A stretch of 64,000 nt of DNA from an uncultured Alphaproteobacteria bacterium (GCA_944391495.1 CALXTU010000002.1:147736-211735); one strand, 5' to 3'. Shown: positions 34,190-43,125, counted from the stretch's first letter. The notes: a model not told the origin generated them from the letters alone. Translations and numbers: made by a program.

Positions 34190-35011
34190 TCAGAACAGGC
34201 TCAAGATGGCCTGAGCAGACTGCGAAGCCAAAGACAGCGAGTTAATCGCCAGCTGCTGTCTGGTCTGCAGAGCCAGGTAGTTAGCCGACTCTTCGTTCAT
34301 ATCGGCCAGAACCAGGTTGTCCGAACCGGTTTCCAAAACATCAATCATCGCTTCGGTGAAGTCCTGACGAGTCTGGATAATCGAGTAGTTGTTACCAAGC
34401 TCGGTGGCATAAGAACGCAGGAAGTCTGTTGCCTCGGCAATTTTGGTAATCGCCGCATCAACTTCGGTCGCACTGGCCCAGGTACCGGTTGCTTCCTCAA
34501 TGTCCATTTCGGTAACAATATCTTTACCGGTAATCGTAAATTTGTTGGAGCGGGTTTCGTTGAAGGTAACCGTCAACTTACCACCTTTCAACAAGTTAAC
34601 ACCCTGATAAGACGCATCGGCAACCAAAGCTTCAATTTCGCCCATAATGACGTCAAACTGAGCGGCATAAGCGGCCAGATCATCATCATAACCATCGGCC
34701 GTAGCATCCAAAGCATAGGCCGACTCGGCAACTGATTTTAACTGTTCAACATAAGCCGTTACCGATTCAATACCTTCATTGGCCGCCTCAATGGTCTGAA
34801 TACCCTGTCCCATGCTGTCAAGCAAGGCATCAAGGTCGGAAGCGCGGTTGGTTAATGCGCGGGCCTGATAATAGCTCGAAGCGTTGTCAATCGCCGAGTT
34901 TACTTTTTTACCCGTCGACAAACGTTCCTGAGTGATGTCCATCTGGCTTTGAATAGATTTTAATGACGCGAGGTTAGAACGCATACTTGCGGTTAATGTA
35001 ATAGCAGACAT
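34190..35011 (-). CDS. Flagellin, 273-residue paralogue
   Basis: It keeps the same D0/D1 ends as its neighbours (starts SAITLTASMRSNLASLKSIQSQMDITQ) but has almost no variable centre, so it is a minimal flagellin near the Caulobacter size. It differs in several D1 residues (MDITQ, SYYQARAL), so it is not a simple deletion of another copy. It has its own promoter and terminator, plus a leader shared with the first paralogue. Confidence 0.95.
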   Translation of the reverse strand: MSAITLTASMRSNLASLKSIQSQMDITQERLSTGKKVNSAIDNASSYYQARALTNRASDLDALLDSMGQGIQTIEAANEGIESVTAYVEQLKSVAESAYALDATADGYDDDLAAYAAQFDVIMGEIEALVADASYQGVNLLKGGKLTVTFNETRSNKFTITGKDIVTEMDIEEATGTWASATEVDAAITKIAEATDFLRSYATELGNNYSIIQTRQDFTEAMIDVLETGSDNLVLADMNEESANYLALQTRQQLAINSLSLASQSAQAILSLF

Positions 35012-35048
35012 GGCTTTTCTCCCAAAATATAAGTTTCACATTACTTGT
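35012..35048 (-). promoter_or_regulatory. Shared flagellin mRNA leader, second copy
   Basis: Matches the leader at 33568-33605: ACAAGTAATGTGAAACTTATATTT then TTGGGAGAAAAGCC before the ATG, given here in part. It contains the GGGAG ribosome site. A candidate FlbT-responsive element. Confidence 0.5.
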
Positions 35049-35075
35049 GTGTGCTTCTATTAACACTACCCCCTC

Positions 35076-35104
35076 AGTATATCATATTTTGCAAGCCCGA
35101 ACAA
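35076..35104 (-). promoter_or_regulatory. Promoter of the second flagellin gene
   Basis: On the minus strand TTGTTC (35104-35099) lies 17 bases before TATACT (35081-35076), with TGA before the -10. It is sigma-70-like rather than sigma-54-like, which is unusual for a flagellin gene in an FlbD-bearing cell. No TGGCAC-N5-TTGC element was found nearby. Confidence 0.5.
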
Positions 35105-35474
35105 CGGTGAAACATTAAATTTTTGACTTGACTTTTAATATGTTATTGATTTTTAAAAATTATTTCGTGAAACATTTTTTATTCCGACTCGCAAAAAAGT
35201 TGTTAAAAATGACTTAAAAAAGGATTAATTTTTTATTAAATTTTGCTGTGCCGCGGTATTATTTTACCGCTTTAAAACCTGGCGATTCGTTTGGCGGCGA
35301 CGGCGCCCTTTATTGTCATGTTGAGGAGCAAAGCGACGAAACATCTCAGAGATTCTTCAGGACTTACGTCCCTCAGAATGACAGAAAAATAACGCTCAGA
35401 ATGACAAAAAAAAGACGCTCAGAATGATAGAATGGAATGCTCAGAATGACGTGAGCAAAAACACGGAAACCAAA
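35105..35474. repeat. Repeat-filled spacer between second and third flagellin genes
   Basis: The right half (about 35314-35451) holds TCATGTTGAGGAGCAAAGCGACGAAACATCTC, then GATTCTTCAGGAC-TTAC-GTCCCTCAGAATGAC, then three short iterations ending in TCAGAATGA(C/T). The left half (35105-35310) is AT-rich and shows no gene or clear motif. Confidence 0.75.
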
Positions 35475-35499
35475 AAAGGCGGTGTCAAACACCGCCTTT
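35475..35499 (-). terminator. Terminator of the third flagellin gene
   Basis: AAAGGCGGTGT and ACACCGCCTTT pair around CAA (35475-35499), with further A bases to the left. It is a variant of the two other flagellin terminators. Confidence 0.9.
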
Positions 35500-35520
35500 C
35501 GGGAGAAAAGTTCCAATGTC

Positions 35521-36765
35521 CTATTGGAACAAGCTTAAGATGGACTGAGCCGACTGCGAAGCCAAAGACAGCGAGTTAATCGCCAGCTGCTGTCTGGTCT
35601 GCAGAGCCAGGTAGTTGGCCGACTCTTCGTTCATATCGGCCAGAACCAGATTGTCCGAACCGGTTTCCAAAACATCAATCAAAGCATCGGTGAAGTTTTG
35701 GCGGGTTTCGATAATCGAATAGTTGTTGCCGAGTTCGGTTGAATAAGAACGCAGATAATCCGTTGCGTTGGCAATAGAGGTAATTGTCGCGTCAATCGTC
35801 GTGGCATAACTTCCCCCTGTCTGCTTAACTTTGGCGTCAGCCGGAACCCCTGCTCCGGTAGCAACTTGAGCTTTGGTAGAGATATTATACCAATTATTAT
35901 CGTCCGCTTTGGCAATTGTCTGACCATTCAAAGTATAGAGTTCCGTCCCTGCGGTAATTTCAATGGGGTCAACAACCGTTACTTCAGCTGTCATATTGGG
36001 AGTGCCTACATTGGGCTTTAAATCCCCGACATCTCCATCATAGGTTTCAGCCGGGTCTGCCGCAGTTGTGCCATTGGTAACTTTATAGTATTTACCATCC
36101 GAACCCTGGGCATACAAGGTCGTACCAGTGTCCGGCGTCACGATGGCGGCACCGTTCTCAATAGTAACCTCGTCAACAATAGAAATTGCTTCTTCAGCCG
36201 TGGCATTGGCAACATTGTCACCTTGATAGGCCCAGGTATCTGTTCCCTGAATGTTCATTTCGGCTAAGATATCGTCGCCTTCAATGGTAAATCTGTTGGA
36301 ACGAGTCTCGTTGAAAGTAACCGTCAACGAACCGCCTTTCAGCAGGTTGATACCCTGATAAGAAGCATCGGAAACCAGTTTTTCAATTTCTTCCTGAATG
36401 GTGTTAAACTGTGTGATGTAGCTTTGAATCTGCTTTTCATAATTATCCAGTGTCGGATCCAAAGCATAGGCCGAGTTGGCAACCGATTTCAGCTGCTCAA
36501 CATATGAGGTTACCGCCTCAATACCCTCGTTGGCCGCCTCAATGGTCTGAATACCCTGGCCCATGCTGTCGAGCAGAGCATCAAGATCCGAAGCGCGGTT
36601 GGTCAGCGAACGCGACTGATAATAGCTGGTGGCATTGTCTATCGCCGAGTTTACCTTTTTGCCGGTTGATAATCTTTCCTGAGTGGTGTCCATCTGGCTT
36701 TGAATGGACTTTAATGATGCAAGATTGGTGCGCATACTTGCGGTTAACGTAATTGACTGAGCCAT
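35521..36765 (-). CDS. Flagellin, 414-residue paralogue
   Basis: Same conserved ends as the two others, with the largest variable centre (about 170-330). The centre contains AAIVTPDTGTTLYAQGSDGKYYKVTNG and a looser repeat AGTELYTLNGQTIAKADDNNWYNI, so the insert appears built from one repeated module also present once in the 359-residue paralogue. It has an AAAGGAG site. It begins 63 bases after flbT and is probably co-transcribed with it. Confidence 0.95.
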   Translation of the reverse strand: MAQSITLTASMRTNLASLKSIQSQMDTTQERLSTGKKVNSAIDNATSYYQSRSLTNRASDLDALLDSMGQGIQTIEAANEGIEAVTSYVEQLKSVANSAYALDPTLDNYEKQIQSYITQFNTIQEEIEKLVSDASYQGINLLKGGSLTVTFNETRSNRFTIEGDDILAEMNIQGTDTWAYQGDNVANATAEEAISIVDEVTIENGAAIVTPDTGTTLYAQGSDGKYYKVTNGTTAADPAETYDGDVGDLKPNVGTPNMTAEVTVVDPIEITAGTELYTLNGQTIAKADDNNWYNISTKAQVATGAGVPADAKVKQTGGSYATTIDATITSIANATDYLRSYSTELGNNYSIIETRQNFTDALIDVLETGSDNLVLADMNEESANYLALQTRQQLAINSLSLASQSAQSILSLFQ

Positions 36766-36828
36766 CTTCTTTCTCCTTTTACTTTGTCTGAGGCAAAGCT
36801 GTCTTCATAAACATGTTATTCCAAATAA

Positions 36829-37230
36829 CTATCCTTTAGTGCCTTTCAAGGCCGCGCCGAATAATTTGTCTTCCTGTTCAATCAGCTTGGCAGCCTCTTT
36901 AATGGCGGCATAATAATCATTGACGATCATGGCTTCTGCCACCGGCGCCACATACGGATGCAGACTCGGCGCCGCCTGCTGTAAATCGCGTATATACTCA
37001 ATAAACAGCTCCTGCAGCTGCTTGCTGCCTTTGGACAAATACATCTGCTGGACGATAAAATAAACCCGGCGCGCCGGCGTGTTGGCGTCTTTTTCGCGCA
37101 AAATAAACTTCTCACGCAAAATAGGCACCTTTCCGTCAATATAAAAACGGATGCGGTCGCTGTCATTGGTTATCAACGCTTCACCGATGATAATACTCTC
37201 ATGCGGCTTAAGCTCTATTTTTAACGGCAT
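36829..37230 (-). CDS. flbT: Flagellin mRNA regulator FlbT
   Basis: 133 residues matching FlbT: MPLKIELKPHESIIIGEALITN, FIVQQMYLSKGSKQLQELFIEYI and a helical end. FlbT binds flagellin mRNA leaders in Caulobacter, limiting translation until the hook is complete. Its usual partner flaF is not adjacent. Position just upstream of three flagellin genes supports the role. Confidence 0.92.
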   Translation of the reverse strand: MPLKIELKPHESIIIGEALITNDSDRIRFYIDGKVPILREKFILREKDANTPARRVYFIVQQMYLSKGSKQLQELFIEYIRDLQQAAPSLHPYVAPVAEAMIVNDYYAAIKEAAKLIEQEDKLFGAALKGTKG

Positions 37231-37298
37231 TTGAACCCTCCCGTGCCGGTCATTTCCGTTTCAGGATATTTATTTCTTAATAAATTGTAAATATTTAA

Positions 37299-37327
37299 TT
37301 GCATATTGTGCACAACTATACTATAAG
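37299..37327 (+). promoter_or_regulatory. Probable promoter of the uup-like gene
   Basis: TTGCAT (37299-37304), 17-base spacer, TATAAG (37322-37327), 43 bases before the start codon. Consensus match only. Confidence 0.45.
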
Positions 37328-37369
37328 ACTTTGCTGTCCGCGAATCGATGAAAGACTAAAGAAAAAGAA

Positions 37370-39169
37370 ATGGCCGAAGCTCCGATCTATACCCTGAAAA
37401 ACATTCGTCTGGCGTTTGGCGACAATAAGCTGTTTGCCGATGTTGAACTGTATATCAACCGCGGCGACAAAATTTGTCTGGTCGGACGCAACGGATCGGG
37501 AAAGTCCACCCTGCTGAAAGTGATTGCCGGCGTTATCGAACCCGACGACGGCGAAATATTCATGCAGCCGGGAACCAAAGTGGCCTATATGCCGCAGGAA
37601 CCGGATCTGTCATCTTATGCCTGTCTTAAAGACGCCGTTATCTCCGGCCTGCCCGAGGCCGAACGCGGCAATACCTATCTGGCCGACATCTGGCTTGAAA
37701 AACTCGGTATCAACGGCAGTATCAACCCGCAAAAAGCCTCCGGCGGCGAATGTCGCAAAGCGGCACTGGCCAAAGCCCTTATCAGCGAACCGGATATTCT
37801 GCTTTTGGACGAGCCGACCAACCATCTGGATATTGCCACCATCGAAAAGCTCGAAACCATTGTCAAAGACTTTCGCGGCGCCGTGGTTTTGATTTCGCAC
37901 GACCGGATGTTCCTTGACCATACGTCAAAGGCCACCTTCTGGCTCGACCGCGGCAAAATGCACATCAACAACAAAGGTTTTGCCGATTTTGAAAACTGGC
38001 AGGAACAGATCATCAATCAAGAAATTATCGCCCAAAACAACCTTAACAAAAAAATCGCCGAGGAAACCGAGTGGCTGCATAAAGGGGTTACCGCCCGGCG
38101 CCGGCGTAATATGGGGCGGCTGCGGCGGTTGATTGAACTCCGACGCGAACGCCGCGAACAAATCAAACAAATCGGTAGCATCAACCTTAATATCGACGAA
38201 GGCGATTTTCGCTCCAAGCTGGTCATTGAGGCCAAGCATATCTGCAAAAGCTTTAACGGCCGCGATATTGTCAAAGATTTTTCCACCCGGATTATCCGCG
38301 GCAACAAAATCGGCATTGTCGGCCCCAACGGCGCCGGTAAAACCACGCTGATCAAACTTTTGACCAAACGCCTGGAACCGGACAGCGGCTTTGTGCGTAT
38401 CGGCAAAAATCTGGAAGAAGCTTATTTTGACCAGAACCGTATCACGCTTGACCCCAAAAAGACCTTATGGCAAACCCTGTGCGACAAAGGCGATCATATC
38501 ATGGTGCAGGGACACTGGCGGCATGTGGTGGCTTATCTTAAAGACTTTTTGTTTAAACCGGCGCAGGCGCAGTGCCCGGTGGCGGCGCTTTCCGGCGGCG
38601 AGAAAAACCGCCTGATGCTGGCAAAAACCCTGGCTCAGCCGTCAAACTTTCTGGTTTTGGACGAGCCGACCAACGATTTGGATATGGACACGCTTGATCT
38701 TTTGCAGGAAGTTTTGGACGAATATGCCGGCACCATTCTCATTGTCAGCCACGACCGTGATTTTTTGGACCGCGTGGTCAGCTCCGTTATTTATATGAAA
38801 GGCGACGGCAGCGTTTATGAGCATGCCGGAAGTTACAGCGAACTTCTGGCCAAGCTGCGGCCGGAAACGGCAGTCGCACCAAAACCCGCTGCCAAAACAC
38901 CGGCCAAGCCGGCCGCGGAGCCCAAACAAACCCGGCGTCTCAGTTATAATCAGCAGCGGATGCTGGAAGTTTTGCCGGCGGAAATCGAACAGCTGGAAAA
39001 AGACATTGCCGCGCTGACGGCCGAATTATCCAACCCCGATTTGTATCAAAACAATCCGGAGCGTTTTGATGCCGCATCATACGAGCTGGAAGAAAAACAG
39101 CAACAGAAAGCCGCCAAAGAAGAAGCCTGGCTTGAGGTTTCCATTCTGGCCGAAGAGGCACAGAGTTAA
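37370..39169 (+). CDS. uup: ABC-F ATPase, Uup-like
   Basis: 599 residues with two ATP-binding cassettes and no membrane segment. Cassette 1 has GRNGSGKST (about 39-47), SGGECRKAALAKAL and LLDEPTNHLDI; cassette 2 has GPNGAGKTT, LSGGEKNRLMLAKTL and LDEPTNDLDM. A basic linker (TARRRRNMGRLRRLIELRRERREQ) and a C-terminal coiled coil (about 535-595) after a Lys/Pro/Ala linker match Uup. These proteins act on the ribosome or on DNA structures. The last four bases overlap the convergent ATPase gene. Confidence 0.9.
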   Translation: MAEAPIYTLKNIRLAFGDNKLFADVELYINRGDKICLVGRNGSGKSTLLKVIAGVIEPDDGEIFMQPGTKVAYMPQEPDLSSYACLKDAVISGLPEAERGNTYLADIWLEKLGINGSINPQKASGGECRKAALAKALISEPDILLLDEPTNHLDIATIEKLETIVKDFRGAVVLISHDRMFLDHTSKATFWLDRGKMHINNKGFADFENWQEQIINQEIIAQNNLNKKIAEETEWLHKGVTARRRRNMGRLRRLIELRRERREQIKQIGSINLNIDEGDFRSKLVIEAKHICKSFNGRDIVKDFSTRIIRGNKIGIVGPNGAGKTTLIKLLTKRLEPDSGFVRIGKNLEEAYFDQNRITLDPKKTLWQTLCDKGDHIMVQGHWRHVVAYLKDFLFKPAQAQCPVAALSGGEKNRLMLAKTLAQPSNFLVLDEPTNDLDMDTLDLLQEVLDEYAGTILIVSHDRDFLDRVVSSVIYMKGDGSVYEHAGSYSELLAKLRPETAVAPKPAAKTPAKPAAEPKQTRRLSYNQQRMLEVLPAEIEQLEKDIAALTAELSNPDLYQNNPERFDAASYELEEKQQQKAAKEEAWLEVSILAEEAQS

Positions 39170-40134
39170 TCGTTTTCGGGAAACAGGCTCAGCCCTTTGG
39201 CCATACGCGTCATCTGGCTTTCTATCGACGTGCCGAGGTTGAGTTTGCCGGTTTTGATAATTCCCCTGACCTGGTCGCCTTTGGAAGTATCCGGATTGGC
39301 AAACAAAAATGAAACCTGCGGTTTTTTTATGCCTTTGCCGACAAGATTCTGGTGAATAACGCCCAACATACCACGGGAGAACAGGTCATAGGCTAGATCC
39401 TCGCTCATATCGCCGGCGGAGGCGTATTTAACCACCGAATTGATGGCGTCAGTCACATTGTTGGCGTGAATGGTGGAAAAGACCAAATGCCCGGAAGTTG
39501 CCGCACGCAAAACCTCGCTGGCGGCATCAGGGGTGCGGACCTCGCCTACCATGATGTAGCGCGGTTTGGAACGCAGTGCCGACTTCAGACTTTCGCCCCA
39601 GTTGCCGTTAATCGGCAGGGTTTGTTTGCAAAGACCGAGGCCGCCGGTTTCTACCGTGTAGACACCGTCAAGCGGTTGTTCGGTCGGATCTTCAATCGTA
39701 TAGGCAAAACCGCCTTCTTTAATCAGATACTCTTTCAATAAACTTGAAATGGTCGTCGTCTTGCCGGAGCCGGTCGGACCGGAACACAAAATCAACCCCG
39801 ACGAACGACGCAATCCCATTAAAAAATTCACCAGCTCGGCCGGATAGCCCAAAACCCGCACCGACGGAATGCTTGACGGCATTTTGCGGATACAGTACTG
39901 AATGCCGGATATTGCCTCGCTGCGCTCGACACGGTAGAAAATTCCCTCATAACAAACCGAATAACTCGGGTTTTCGCCGTCCCAGGTGCTTTCCACCAGT
40001 TGGAAAAACTTATCCAGATCATCGGGCTCAAAAACCATTAGGGCGTTAAGCGTCCGTTTGTCCGGAATATAAGCCTTATGATCGGCCGCAGAAATATAAA
40101 TATCGGAAAATTTGGTCTCGGTAATCGTTGACAT
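39166..40134 (-). CDS. Secretion ATPase, DotB/PilT-like
   Basis: 322 residues. A short N-terminal PAS-like part (FSDIYISAADHKAYIPDKRTL) leads into a hexameric secretion ATPase core: Walker A GPTGSGKTTT, Asp box YTIEDPTEQPLDG, Walker B YIMVGEVRTPDAA and His box TSGHLVFSTIHANN. YTIEDPTEQPLDG and the LRSKPRYI run recall DotB of type IVB secretion more than PilT. ATG 40134 has GGAG seven bases upstream. The next gene (40147) is probably in the same unit, but no other pilus or secretion gene is in the window. Confidence 0.82.
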   Translation of the reverse strand: MSTITETKFSDIYISAADHKAYIPDKRTLNALMVFEPDDLDKFFQLVESTWDGENPSYSVCYEGIFYRVERSEAISGIQYCIRKMPSSIPSVRVLGYPAELVNFLMGLRRSSGLILCSGPTGSGKTTTISSLLKEYLIKEGGFAYTIEDPTEQPLDGVYTVETGGLGLCKQTLPINGNWGESLKSALRSKPRYIMVGEVRTPDAASEVLRAATSGHLVFSTIHANNVTDAINSVVKYASAGDMSEDLAYDLFSRGMLGVIHQNLVGKGIKKPQVSFLFANPDTSKGDQVRGIIKTGKLNLGTSIESQMTRMAKGLSLFPEND

Positions 40135-40146
40135 TAGCATACTCCT

Positions 40147-40680
40147 TTAATCCGCCGGGGCCGCCATTACCGCCCGGCCGGCAAAAATTTCGGTTATCTG
40201 GTACAAATTGGCACGGACAAGCTCCAGCTCGTCGTCATCAAAACGGCAGCCGCCGAGTTTTTGGCGCTGTTCGTTAATAATCTGGCGCAAACCGGACAAA
40301 TCATGTCTGGACAGACTCACATTGCTGTCAATATTTTCCTGCAGCGCCGCGCAGCCGATCAGACCGTGCAGCCGCTGTTCGTCATAAAAAAAGCGTTCAA
40401 CATCCCAGTTTTGCACTTCAAGCCATTTGACCAGCGGCCGCGGATATGATTTGCCCGAGGCCAGCGAAATCTGCCCGACATATTTTTGCAAGGGGCCGTG
40501 TGTCATCCGCGACCACAGATTCAGAAACTCGTTCAGTTCGTCGGCGTTGATTTTCTGACCGGCAACCGGCGGCGATGCGTACGGGCGGGAAACGCCTATT
40601 TCCATCAGCGGCCGCGGTAAAAACCAGGCCAAAAAAGCAAAACTGACAACCAAAATCAAAAATTTGAGTTTACGGCTCAT
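40147..40680 (-). CDS. Unrecognised membrane-anchored protein
   Basis: 177 residues with an N-terminal hydrophobic segment (about 6-24, LKFLILVVSFAFLAWFLPRPL) that could be an anchor or signal. The remainder is mostly helical (LNEFLNLWSRMTHGPLQKYVGQI, LSRHDLSGLRQIINEQRQKL). It starts one base before the HAD gene's stop region and ends 12 bases before the DotB/PilT-like ATPase, suggesting a link with that ATPase. It recalls lipoprotein-like partners of type IVB systems by context only. Confidence 0.7.
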   Translation of the reverse strand: MSRKLKFLILVVSFAFLAWFLPRPLMEIGVSRPYASPPVAGQKINADELNEFLNLWSRMTHGPLQKYVGQISLASGKSYPRPLVKWLEVQNWDVERFFYDEQRLHGLIGCAALQENIDSNVSLSRHDLSGLRQIINEQRQKLGGCRFDDDELELVRANLYQITEIFAGRAVMAAPAD

Positions 40681-40681
40681 G

Positions 40682-41542
40682 TTACCACCTCACCGCCGAA
40701 ATGACACAGTCGGGCGAAACGTCATAGCTGCCCGATAATTCCCTGGTTTTGGCGACATCGGGAATATAGCCCTCGCCAAGGTAATTGACATGGCGCCCCT
40801 TGGATATCAGTACCGAGTCATATTCAAGCAAAGCGGCTGCCTTGATGTCTGTCGCCACGTTGTCACCGACGACCACAACCCGGCCGGGCTCACCGGTGCC
40901 TTCCAACGCATAGCGCATAACGCGGGTATCCGGCTTGCCGAGCGTGATAATCCGGCCGCCTAAAATAGCATAAGCCTCAGCCAGCGCGCCAGGTGCCAGC
41001 CCTAATTTGCCGTTGATAAAACAAGAAGTGTCATTGCCGGCGCAGACAAACGGCAGCCCCAGATTAACGGCCTGCTCCAGATACGGCCGGTAAGCATCCA
41101 GCGGATCATCGGGCGATACAACGCCGCTCATATAAAGAAAATGCGCCTGCTCAATTGACGAAACCTCCGTAAACGGCAGCCCCGCAAACACGCCTTTGTC
41201 GCTTTTGTCGCCGAGGTGAAAATAGCGGCTGCCGATTGCCGCATATTCGTTTTGCGCCGATTTGAGTTTATAGTGCAGAATCTCGCCGGCAGAAATGATG
41301 TTGCTGAAAACGGCCGGGGAAATACCGCCTTTTTCCAGTATGGAAACAATGGCCGCAACCCGCAGGCCGACATTGCTGACAATAACGATCTTTTTGCCCA
41401 GAACCGCCAGCTTTTTAAGGCATTCCGCCGCCGACGGCATAACACTGCCGCCGTCATACAAAACACCGTTGAAACCGAATATAAACGTATCATATCCTTC
41501 AGCAATTTTGGATAAATTGACAATCGGCTTAATCATTTTCAT
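40682..41542 (-). CDS. HAD-like protein (TIGR01459 type) lacking the nucleophile Asp
   Basis: 286 residues of the NagD-like HAD IIA group. Motif I, normally D-x-D/W-G-V-L, reads FIFGFNGVLYDGG, with Gly23 at the nucleophile position. Motif II (VIVSN), the capping region and motif IV (VVVGDNVATDIKAA) are kept. Without the nucleophile, phosphatase activity should be lost. ATG 41542 follows AAGGGG by eight bases; ATG 41569 has no site. It sits in a leftward run with the 40147 gene and the ATPase. Confidence 0.8.
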   Translation of the reverse strand: MKMIKPIVNLSKIAEGYDTFIFGFNGVLYDGGSVMPSAAECLKKLAVLGKKIVIVSNVGLRVAAIVSILEKGGISPAVFSNIISAGEILHYKLKSAQNEYAAIGSRYFHLGDKSDKGVFAGLPFTEVSSIEQAHFLYMSGVVSPDDPLDAYRPYLEQAVNLGLPFVCAGNDTSCFINGKLGLAPGALAEAYAILGGRIITLGKPDTRVMRYALEGTGEPGRVVVVGDNVATDIKAAALLEYDSVLISKGRHVNYLGEGYIPDVAKTRELSGSYDVSPDCVISAVRW

Positions 41543-41617
41543 GGCAGACGCCCCTTGCAATATAGACATTTATTGAGGGATTATACGGGCTTAAGCTTAA
41601 AAACAAGTTAAAAAAGC

Positions 41618-42361
41618 TTACTTTTTACCGCCCGAAAGCTCTAAAATAACCTGATTGGCTATCGTCAGCCCGAAAATGGCGGTAATTGTCGGCAAAGATC
41701 CCAGCGTATGGCGCGTGCGGCCGTCGGCCGGCGCTTCATCCGGCAGAGCCAGGGCTTCCGGCGGCAGGCAGACCTGCTCGTCGGACCAGACGCAGTTAAT
41801 GCGGCCGATATCAACACCGCGCCGGCGTAGGCGTTTACGGATAAATTTGGCCAGGGCACAGTTTTTGCTGTCGGCCAAAGCACCGAACCTGATTTTGGAC
41901 GCGTCGGTTTTCAAGGCCGCGCCCATTGAGGATATGAACGGAATTTCCGCCTGTTGCAGCGCCTGTATTAAATCACATTTGGGGTTAAGCGCGTCTATCG
42001 CGTCGACAACCATATCGGGACGGCAGGCTGTCAGGGAAGGAACGGTCGCGGCATTGACAAACGTATCCATAATCTCAACTCCGGCCTGAGGATTAATCTC
42101 CAAAATACGGCGGCGGGCGACCTCGGTCTTTTTCTGCCCGATGGTAGAGCTTAAAGCCAGTATCTGGCGGTTGATGTTGCTTTCCTCAAAGACATCAAAA
42201 TCAACCAGTACAAAATGTCCTATTCCGGCGCGCGCCAGCGCCTCCAGGACATATCCGCCGACCGCGCCGAGCCCGACAATCATCACCTTTGCCGCCGCCA
42301 GTTTCTGCATTGCGGCGGTGCCGAGCAGCATTTCGGTGCGGACAAAACGTTTATTTTCCAT
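41618..42361 (-). CDS. tcdA: tRNA threonylcarbamoyladenosine dehydratase
   Basis: 247 residues of the ThiF/MoeB/E1-like family. GLGAVGGYVLEALARAGIG binds ATP, LVDFDVFEESNINRQI and VVDAIDALNPKCDLI are typical of TcdA, which cyclises t6A37 in tRNA. ATG 42361 lies inside the tatD end and has AGGGAG upstream, so an upstream start at 42397 is rejected. Overlap with tatD is 11 bases. Confidence 0.88.
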   Translation of the reverse strand: MENKRFVRTEMLLGTAAMQKLAAAKVMIVGLGAVGGYVLEALARAGIGHFVLVDFDVFEESNINRQILALSSTIGQKKTEVARRRILEINPQAGVEIMDTFVNAATVPSLTACRPDMVVDAIDALNPKCDLIQALQQAEIPFISSMGAALKTDASKIRFGALADSKNCALAKFIRKRLRRRGVDIGRINCVWSDEQVCLPPEALALPDEAPADGRTRHTLGSLPTITAIFGLTIANQVILELSGGKK

Positions 42362-43076
42362 GGCAAAACTCCCTGAAATTACGGTTAACCCGTTCAATTA
42401 ACGCAGCCGCGTCCGTATTGCCCAAGGCCGCCAACGCCGCGGCAAAAGCCGGGATATCGCGGTAGTCGGACAAAAACGGCGCATCGCTTTCCAACAGCAG
42501 CCGGTCGGCCGGTATGGCCCGGAACAATTCGTTGTGGTTTCCACGCTTCAAGAATGACGGTGATAACGAAATATAGGCGCCGTGTTTTAACGACTCATGC
42601 AAAAACTGCAAACTGCCGCCGAAAGAATGAAGCATAAACCGCGGCAGCATATCCGACCAGAAACGCGCCAGTTTGTCCTCGGCTTTAAGCGCGTGAATAT
42701 TCAACGGGCGGTCAAATTCTCCGGCCAGACGGCATTGAACGGCAAAAGCCTCCTCCTGCCCCTGCCATGACGGCGCTTTAAGGCGGTCAAGCCCGCATTC
42801 GCCGACCCAGGCTTTTGGAAACCGCTGCAGCATGGCTGCAAGCTGCTGCGGCCAATCGGCCGGCGCGGCGGCGATATACCACGGATGCAGCCCGAAAGCC
42901 GGAACGACCAGATCCGGCGCCGCAGCAGCAAAGGCCGCCGTTTGCTCCCAGTCTGCCGGCGAGGTTGACGCGCAGACAACCTTTGCAAACCCCGCCGCGC
43001 GCAGGTCGGCAATAATTTGCTGGGCATCTTTCGCCTTATAATCTTGCAAATGCAGATGAGAATCGGTAAATTGCAT
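42351..43076 (-). CDS. tatD: TatD-family metal-dependent hydrolase
   Basis: 241 residues in a TIM-barrel hydrolase. Metal-site motifs are DSHLHL (5-10), GECGLDRL, NIHALKAEDK, MLHSFGGS and LLESDAPFL. TatD enzymes have DNase and D-Tyr-tRNA or quality-control roles. The order tatD-tcdA overlaps by 11 bases, which suggests an operon. The Shine-Dalgarno is weak (AAAGCGGA). Confidence 0.88.
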   Translation of the reverse strand: MQFTDSHLHLQDYKAKDAQQIIADLRAAGFAKVVCASTSPADWEQTAAFAAAAPDLVVPAFGLHPWYIAAAPADWPQQLAAMLQRFPKAWVGECGLDRLKAPSWQGQEEAFAVQCRLAGEFDRPLNIHALKAEDKLARFWSDMLPRFMLHSFGGSLQFLHESLKHGAYISLSPSFLKRGNHNELFRAIPADRLLLESDAPFLSDYRDIPAFAAALAALGNTDAAALIERVNRNFREFCHGK

Positions 43077-43125
43077 TTTAATCCGCTTTGATTTCAGTTA
43101 ACTTTGTAACAGATAGTAGGCAATT

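Noticed and set aside
32406..35451. CRISPR array
   Set aside because: The repeats are irregularly spaced, differ in length, and have no uniform spacers or cas genes.
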